A stretch of 64,000 bases of DNA from Protaetiibacter sp. Its GTDB lineage: Bacteria; Actinomycetota; Actinomycetes; Actinomycetales; Microbacteriaceae. Numbering within the stretch: position 1 is the stretch's first letter; every line of letters begins with the position of its first letter. This document shows positions 60,642 to 64,000 of this stretch, piece after piece. The notes under the pieces are model-generated. The model was not told the DNA's origin. It saw only the letters and a program-made list of their open reading frames with translations, and searched no databases. The translations under genes and the position numbers were made by a program. Location: positions 62,001 through 126,000 of the forward strand of contig JASLGG010000051.1 in assembly GCA_030150265.1 (NCBI GenBank), written 5' to 3'.

Positions 60642-60878
60642 TCAGATCTTCTCCCCTCGCGCCAGCAGGTCCTGGACGACCGCCTCGATGCCGCGCGCGT
60701 CGATCACCTTGATGCCCTTGGCGGACACGGTCAGGGTCACGGTGCGCTTGAGCGACGGGACGTAGTACTTCTTCTTCTGCACGTTCGGGTCGAAGCGGCG
60801 CTTCGTCCGGCGGTGCGAGTGCGAGATGTTGTGTCCGAAGCCGGGGACGGCTCCGGTCACCTGGCACACAGCTGCCAT
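60642..60878 (-). CDS. rpmB: Ribosomal protein L28, zinc-independent type
   Basis: A 78-residue L28 with SHSHRRTKRRFDPNVQ. Only one Cys (AAVCQVTG) remains, so the zinc ribbon of the C-plus form is missing. First gene of the rpmB-rpmG-rpsN operon. Its leader carries a perfect GTGGGGCG/CGCCCCAC hairpin at 60902-60919. I see no canonical Zur box. Confidence 0.94.
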   Translation of the reverse strand: MAAVCQVTGAVPGFGHNISHSHRRTKRRFDPNVQKKKYYVPSLKRTVTLTVSAKGIKVIDARGIEAVVQDLLARGEKI

Positions 60879-60901
60879 GGTTCTTTTCCTTAATCGCTAC
60901 C

Positions 60902-60919
60902 GTGGGGCGAACGCCCCAC
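60902..60919 (-). promoter_or_regulatory. Leader hairpin before rpmB
   Basis: An 8-bp perfect stem, GTGGGGCG and CGCCCCAC, with a two-base centre; as RNA the likely fold is GGGGC-GUUC-GCCCC. It lies 23 bases before the rpmB start. It could be a leader control element or an operator. Confidence 0.5.
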
Positions 60920-61069
60920 CCAAGGTCACTTGTCGGCACGCCAGGACGCGATCCAGCCGGACGGATCCGGTGGCCGCGACGGCGCACAAAGAAGCGCATT
61001 GCTGCGCAACCCTCCGAGGATACCGGAGGGAGGAGGCATCCGCCAGTCCGGGCGACGTAGGCTGCCGTC

Positions 61070-61735
61070 ATGGCCGACGCCACCGCATCCGGGCTGCGCA
61101 CCGAGCTCGCCGCCCTCGAGGATCCGCGCATGCGCTCCGTCAACGAGCGGCACGGCGACGACCACGGCGTGAACCTCACCGCGCTGCGCGGCATCGCGAA
61201 ACGGGTGGGGGCAGACCAGGGGCTCGCCCTCGAGCTGTGGGCGAGCGACGACACCGCCGCCCGCCTGCTCGCGCTGCTGCTGTGCCGCCCGCGGGAGTTC
61301 GCGGCCGCGACGCTCGACCGGATGCTGCGCGACGCCCGCGCGCCGAAGGTGCGCGACTGGCTCGTGAACTACGTCGTGAAGAAGAGCCCGCACGCCGAGG
61401 AGCTGCGCCTCGCCTGGCTCGACGACCCCGACCCCGTGGTCGCCGCGGCGGGCTGGGAGCTCACCGCCTGGCGCGCCGCGAAGACGCCCGAGGGTCTCGA
61501 CCTCGACGCGCTGCTCGACACGATCGAGGCGGACATGAAGCGGGCGCCCGACCCGCTGCAGTGGTCGATGAACACGGCGCTCGCGCAGATCGGCATCAAC
61601 GACCCGGCCCGGCGTGATCGCGCCATCGCCATCGGCGAGCGCCTCGAAGTGCTCAAGGACTACCCGACCCCGCCCAACTGCACCTCGCCCTACGCGCCCA
61701 CCTGGATCGCCGAGATGGTGCGCCGGCAGGCCTGA
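61070..61735 (+). CDS. DNA alkylation repair (AlkD-like) protein
   Basis: A 221-residue all-helical HEAT-like repeat protein. RDWLVNYVVKKSPHAEELRLAWLDDPD and VVAAAGWELTAWRA fit the PF08713 family that recognises 3- and 7-alkylpurines. The residues that define true AlkD glycosylases are hard to assign by eye, so it may be a non-catalytic relative. It is leaderless, with TAGGCT at 61058-61063 six bases before the ATG. Confidence 0.8.
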   Translation: MADATASGLRTELAALEDPRMRSVNERHGDDHGVNLTALRGIAKRVGADQGLALELWASDDTAARLLALLLCRPREFAAATLDRMLRDARAPKVRDWLVNYVVKKSPHAEELRLAWLDDPDPVVAAAGWELTAWRAAKTPEGLDLDALLDTIEADMKRAPDPLQWSMNTALAQIGINDPARRDRAIAIGERLEVLKDYPTPPNCTSPYAPTWIAEMVRRQA

Positions 61736-61790
61736 ATCCTTTCGACTCCGCGCCAAGTAAGGCAGAATCGGCGACGAAAGGAGTTTTACT

Positions 61791-62054
61791 GTGCCGACCG
61801 CGACGATGACCAGCAAGGGCCAGATCACCGTGCCCAAGGAGGTGCGCGACGACCTCCGCCTGGAGGCTGGATCGCAGGTGATGTTCGTGAAGCTCCCCGA
61901 CGGGCAGTACCGGATCGTCGCCCGCACGGGCAGCATCCGCGATCTCGCCGGCATCCTCGACTATCCGGGCATGCCGCACGTCACGATCGAGGAGATGAAC
62001 GACGCCGTCGCCGAGGCGGCCGCCGAGCACGTGATGCGAGGGCTCCGGCGGTGA
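61791..62054 (+). CDS. AbrB/MazE-type antitoxin
   Basis: An 87-residue protein. The swapped-hairpin DNA-binding domain is at residues 5-45 (MTSKGQITVPKEVRDDLRLEAG as a landmark). The C-terminal half (residues 50-85) would wrap the toxin. AAAGGAG precedes the GTG start, and CAGAAT at 61763-61768 is a likely -10. It overlaps the PIN gene by four bases. Autoregulation is expected. Confidence 0.88.
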   Translation: MPTATMTSKGQITVPKEVRDDLRLEAGSQVMFVKLPDGQYRIVARTGSIRDLAGILDYPGMPHVTIEEMNDAVAEAAAEHVMRGLRR

Positions 62055-62455
62055 TCGGGATCGATGCGAACGTGCTGCTGCGCTACATCGTTCGCGACGA
62101 TCCCGCGCAGGCCCAAGCTGCGGATGCCGTACTGGAGTCGCTGACCACCGCACAGCCCGGATTCGTGACGCACGTCGCTCTTGCCGAGTTCGACTGGGTG
62201 CTCTCACGCAGCTATCGTCAGCCCCGCAGCATACGACTGGCGCTGATCCGGGGGCTCCTCGAGACGGCCACGATCGAGTTCGAAGACGGCGAGAGCGTCG
62301 TGCGCGCTCTCTCACTCGCCGAAGCCGGAGCCGACTTCCCGGATGCGCTCATCGCGGCGAGTGGGGATCTCTTCGGTGTTCGCGACACCGTGACCTTCGA
62401 CCGCACGGTCGCGAAGCACCTCGGCTGGCGCCTCCTCGAGCCCGCGAGCGCCTGA
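62051..62455 (+). CDS. PIN-domain ribonuclease toxin (VapC-like)
   Basis: A 134-residue PIN domain. Acidic residues are Asp5 (GIDANVLLRY), Glu in ALAEFDWVL, and Asp in DFPDALIAA with a later FDRT. These form the Mg site that cuts RNA, often tRNA or rRNA. With the AbrB-type antitoxin directly upstream it forms a VapBC-like type II toxin-antitoxin module. The GTG start overlaps the antitoxin stop. Confidence 0.88.
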   Translation: MIGIDANVLLRYIVRDDPAQAQAADAVLESLTTAQPGFVTHVALAEFDWVLSRSYRQPRSIRLALIRGLLETATIEFEDGESVVRALSLAEAGADFPDALIAASGDLFGVRDTVTFDRTVAKHLGWRLLEPASA

Positions 62456-62456
62456 C

Positions 62457-62852
62457 TCAGCGTGCGGCTGCGGCCGCCGTGCACTCGGGGCAGAGCCCGA
62501 ACACGTCGACCACGTGGTTCGGCGCGGTGAAGCCGTGCTCGGCCGCAACCCGCCGCGCCCAGGCCTCCACGGGGTCCGCAGAGATCTCGACGGTGCGGCC
62601 GCAGTTGCGGCAGATGAGGTGGTGGTGGTGCGAGCCGGGGGTGCAGGCGCGGTAGAGGCTCTCCCCCTCCTGCATGAGCGAGTCGGCCTCGCCCTCCTGC
62701 TCGAGATCGGCGAGCGCACGGTACACGGTCGCGAGGCCGACCTCGGAGCCGGTGCCGCGCAGCGAGGCGTGCAGCGCCTGGGCGGACACGAAGCCCTCGG
62801 TGCGGCCGAGCGCCTCGCGCACCGCCTCCCGCTGCCACGTGTTCCGCTTCAT
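62457..62852 (-). CDS. Fur-family regulator, probably Zur
   Basis: A 131-residue metalloregulator. The winged helix (residues 8-80) has GLATVYRALADLEQEG. The structural zinc site is two CxxC pairs (CRNCG, CPEC), and the regulatory site is in GSHHHHLICRNCG. Since it lies directly after znuB, zinc is the likely signal. The start at ATG 62852 is MKRNTW; the same 17 bases occur again 125 bases upstream. The 132-base gap to znuB is short enough for one transcript. Confidence 0.87.
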   Translation of the reverse strand: MKRNTWQREAVREALGRTEGFVSAQALHASLRGTGSEVGLATVYRALADLEQEGEADSLMQEGESLYRACTPGSHHHHLICRNCGRTVEISADPVEAWARRVAAEHGFTAPNHVVDVFGLCPECTAAAAAR

Positions 62853-62977
62853 CGGGGCGTCACCCCTTCGAGACCCTGGGCGAACCGCCGGCCGGGACGG
62901 CCGTCGGCGCTGGCGTCGCGGCGAAGGCCAGAAATGGCCTTCGCTCCCAGCTCCAGCGCGCACGTGTTCCGCTTCAT
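62836..62977. repeat. 17-bp direct repeat flanking a 108-bp insert before the Fur gene
   Basis: CACGTGTTCCGCTTCAT occurs at 62836-62852 (the first codons of the Fur-family gene) and at 62961-62977. The copy upstream opens a 42-codon frame (62977-62849, minus strand) that starts MKRNT and ends in ATGA over the Fur start. The insert contains the hairpin at 62921-62944. Confidence 0.85.
62921..62944. repeat. Perfect 10-bp hairpin between znuB and the Fur-family gene
   Basis: GCGAAGGCCA and TGGCCTTCGC enclose GAAA on the plus strand (TTTC on the transcribed minus-strand RNA). It may weaken read-through from znuB or bind a regulator. Confidence 0.75.
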
Positions 62978-62984
62978 GCCTCCA

Positions 62985-63848
62985 TCATCCCCCGGAAACG
63001 GCCGGCGCGCGCCGGTCGCGCCGCCGTCGGCCGGCGAGCACGCACACCCCCCAGATGAGGAACGAGATGGTGGTCACGTAGGGGCTGATCGGCACGCTCG
63101 CGCCGAGGGCGAGCAGGATGCCGCCCACGAGCGCCGTGAGCGCGAAAGCCATCGACAGGATCGGCACCCACAGGGGCGAGCTCGAGATCCGGAGCGCGGC
63201 GGCGGCGGGTGTCACGAGGATCGAGAGCACGAGCAGCGCCCCGACGATCTGGATGCTCGCCGCGACGGCGAGGCCGAGCAGCAGCATGAACGCGATCGAC
63301 AGCGCGCGCGCCGGGACGCCGCGAGCGGCCGCGACCTCCGCATCCAGGCTCGCGAAAGAGAGCGGCCGCCACATCGCGAGCACCCCGAGCACGACGATGC
63401 CGCAGACCACCGCGAGCGCGCCGAGGCGCGGGTCGTCGACCGCGACGATCTGCCCGGTGAGCAGCCCGAACTTCGTCGAGGCACGGCCCGGGTAGAGGGC
63501 GAGGCACAGGATGCCGAGGCCGAGGCCGAACGGCATGAGCACCGCGGTGATCGAGTTGCGCTCGCGCGCCCGCGAGCCGAGCAGCCCGATGAGGAGCGCC
63601 GCCACGAGCGAGCCGATGATGGAGCCCTCGACGACGCCGAGGCCGAGCAGCAGTCCCGCCGCGGCGCCCGCGAAGGAGAGCTCGCTGATGCCGTGCACCG
63701 CGAAGGCGAGGTCGCGCGTCATGACGAACACCCCGATGAGCCCGCCCGCGATCCCGAGCACCGCGCCCGCGAGGATCGAGTTGTGCAGCAGCGCGAGCAG
63801 CGCCCCGTAGTCGCGGAAGTCGAAGAGCGCCGTCCACCAGTCGGTCAT
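62985..63848 (-). CDS. znuB: Zinc/manganese ABC permease (ZnuB family)
   Basis: A 287-residue ABC-3 family permease with eight to nine helices. HGISELSFAGAAAGLLLG and GALLVLSILVTPAAAAL are typical. It overlaps the ATPase gene by four bases (ATGA). With the partial ATPase and the Fur-family gene it forms a metal importer locus. Zinc is favoured over manganese because of the linked regulator and the histidine-rich ATPase tail. Confidence 0.9.
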   Translation of the reverse strand: MTDWWTALFDFRDYGALLALLHNSILAGAVLGIAGGLIGVFVMTRDLAFAVHGISELSFAGAAAGLLLGLGVVEGSIIGSLVAALLIGLLGSRARERNSITAVLMPFGLGLGILCLALYPGRASTKFGLLTGQIVAVDDPRLGALAVVCGIVVLGVLAMWRPLSFASLDAEVAAARGVPARALSIAFMLLLGLAVAASIQIVGALLVLSILVTPAAAALRISSSPLWVPILSMAFALTALVGGILLALGASVPISPYVTTISFLIWGVCVLAGRRRRDRRAPAVSGG

Positions 63849-64000
63849 GCGTGCACCCCGTGCTCGTGGTGGTGCGCGTGGTCGGGTGCGCCGACGATCA
63901 CGACGCGACCGTGGGTGCGGATGACGTCGACCGGCGCCTGGTAGAGCTCGGAGAGCACGGCCGAGGTGAGCACCTCGTCCGGGGTCCCGACGCGGAACCG
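63845..64000 (-). CDS. znuC: Zinc ABC transporter ATPase (ZnuC family), C-terminal part
   Basis: Only the last 51 codons are in the window; the 5' part lies beyond base 64000. The text ends EVLTSAVLSELYQAPVDVI, typical of ZnuC/MntB ATPases, followed by a histidine-rich tail (five His near PDHAHHHEH) that may bind zinc. Its stop overlaps the znuB start. Confidence 0.85.
   Translation of the reverse strand, partial: RFRVGTPDEVLTSAVLSELYQAPVDVIRTHGRVVIVGAPDHAHHHEHGVHA

Noticed and set aside
62849..62977. A 42-codon frame (MKRNT start) upstream of the Fur-family gene
   Set aside because: It arises from the 17-bp repeat and a GGAGG only one base from its ATG; reported as a repeat, not as a gene.

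Overview
The window is about 64 kb of very GC-rich, densely packed chromosome. I read it as an actinobacterium, most likely of the family Microbacteriaceae. This rests on codon usage, HspR/HAIR heat-shock control, a CebR-type cellulase operator, DtxR-type iron boxes, F420-type oxidoreductases, and many leaderless genes whose -10 hexamer lies six or seven bases before the start codon. I see no insertion sequence, prophage, CRISPR array or rRNA. No stretch longer than 300 bases lacks a gene; the longest gap is 19891-20164, which is filled by repeats.

Layout. 1-4028: a truncated secreted GH6 cellulase behind a perfect CebR box, a lipase-like hydrolase, an MFS exporter and a membrane protein. 4238-5374: an iron-box-controlled heme-binding lipoprotein. 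5449-11939: seven tightly overlapping genes, namely a receiver-PIG-L deacetylase fusion, an ATP-grasp ligase, a PHP phosphoesterase, a membrane GT2 glycosyltransferase, a 49-residue membrane peptide, a lone receiver and a membrane PAS histidine kinase. This is the best candidate in the window for an undescribed system. I infer a two-component-controlled pathway that makes or modifies an amino-sugar surface polymer or glycolipid.

11965-25712: mostly metabolic genes (aldo-keto reductases, SGNH esterase, acyl-CoA dehydrogenase, Gfo/Idh oxidoreductase, ornithine aminotransferase with a divergent Lrp regulator, PutA, FMN reductase with a divergent MarR). It also holds a membrane protein/GntR pair behind a perfect 14+14 dyad and a repeat-rich block at 19801-20051. 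25723-33685: a NarL-type two-component pair, an ABC exporter, threonine aldolase, acyl-CoA ligase and an LLM oxidoreductase.

33716-40428: the HspR regulon (clpB without its N domain; dnaK-grpE-dnaJ-hspR), with HAIR operators before clpB and dnaK. 40446-53425: an esterase, a BBE-type flavoenzyme with a divergent LuxR regulator, a UMF1 transporter, idi, dcd, glycerate kinase, NUDIX, tRNA-Gly(CCC), an AlaX-type editing protein and a Tat-exported phosphoesterase. 53471-55265: an F420/PPOX enzyme, DUF2470, DUF4383 and heme oxygenase, which links back to the heme lipoprotein at 4277.

55281-64000: a PIF1-like helicase, a CopD-CtaG fusion, HU, the zinc-independent ribosomal proteins rpmB-rpmG-rpsN, an AlkD-like protein, an AbrB/PIN toxin-antitoxin pair, and a zinc locus (Fur/Zur-family regulator, ZnuB, partial ZnuC). 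The cysteine-poor ribosomal proteins and the Znu/Zur genes together suggest adaptation to zinc limitation.
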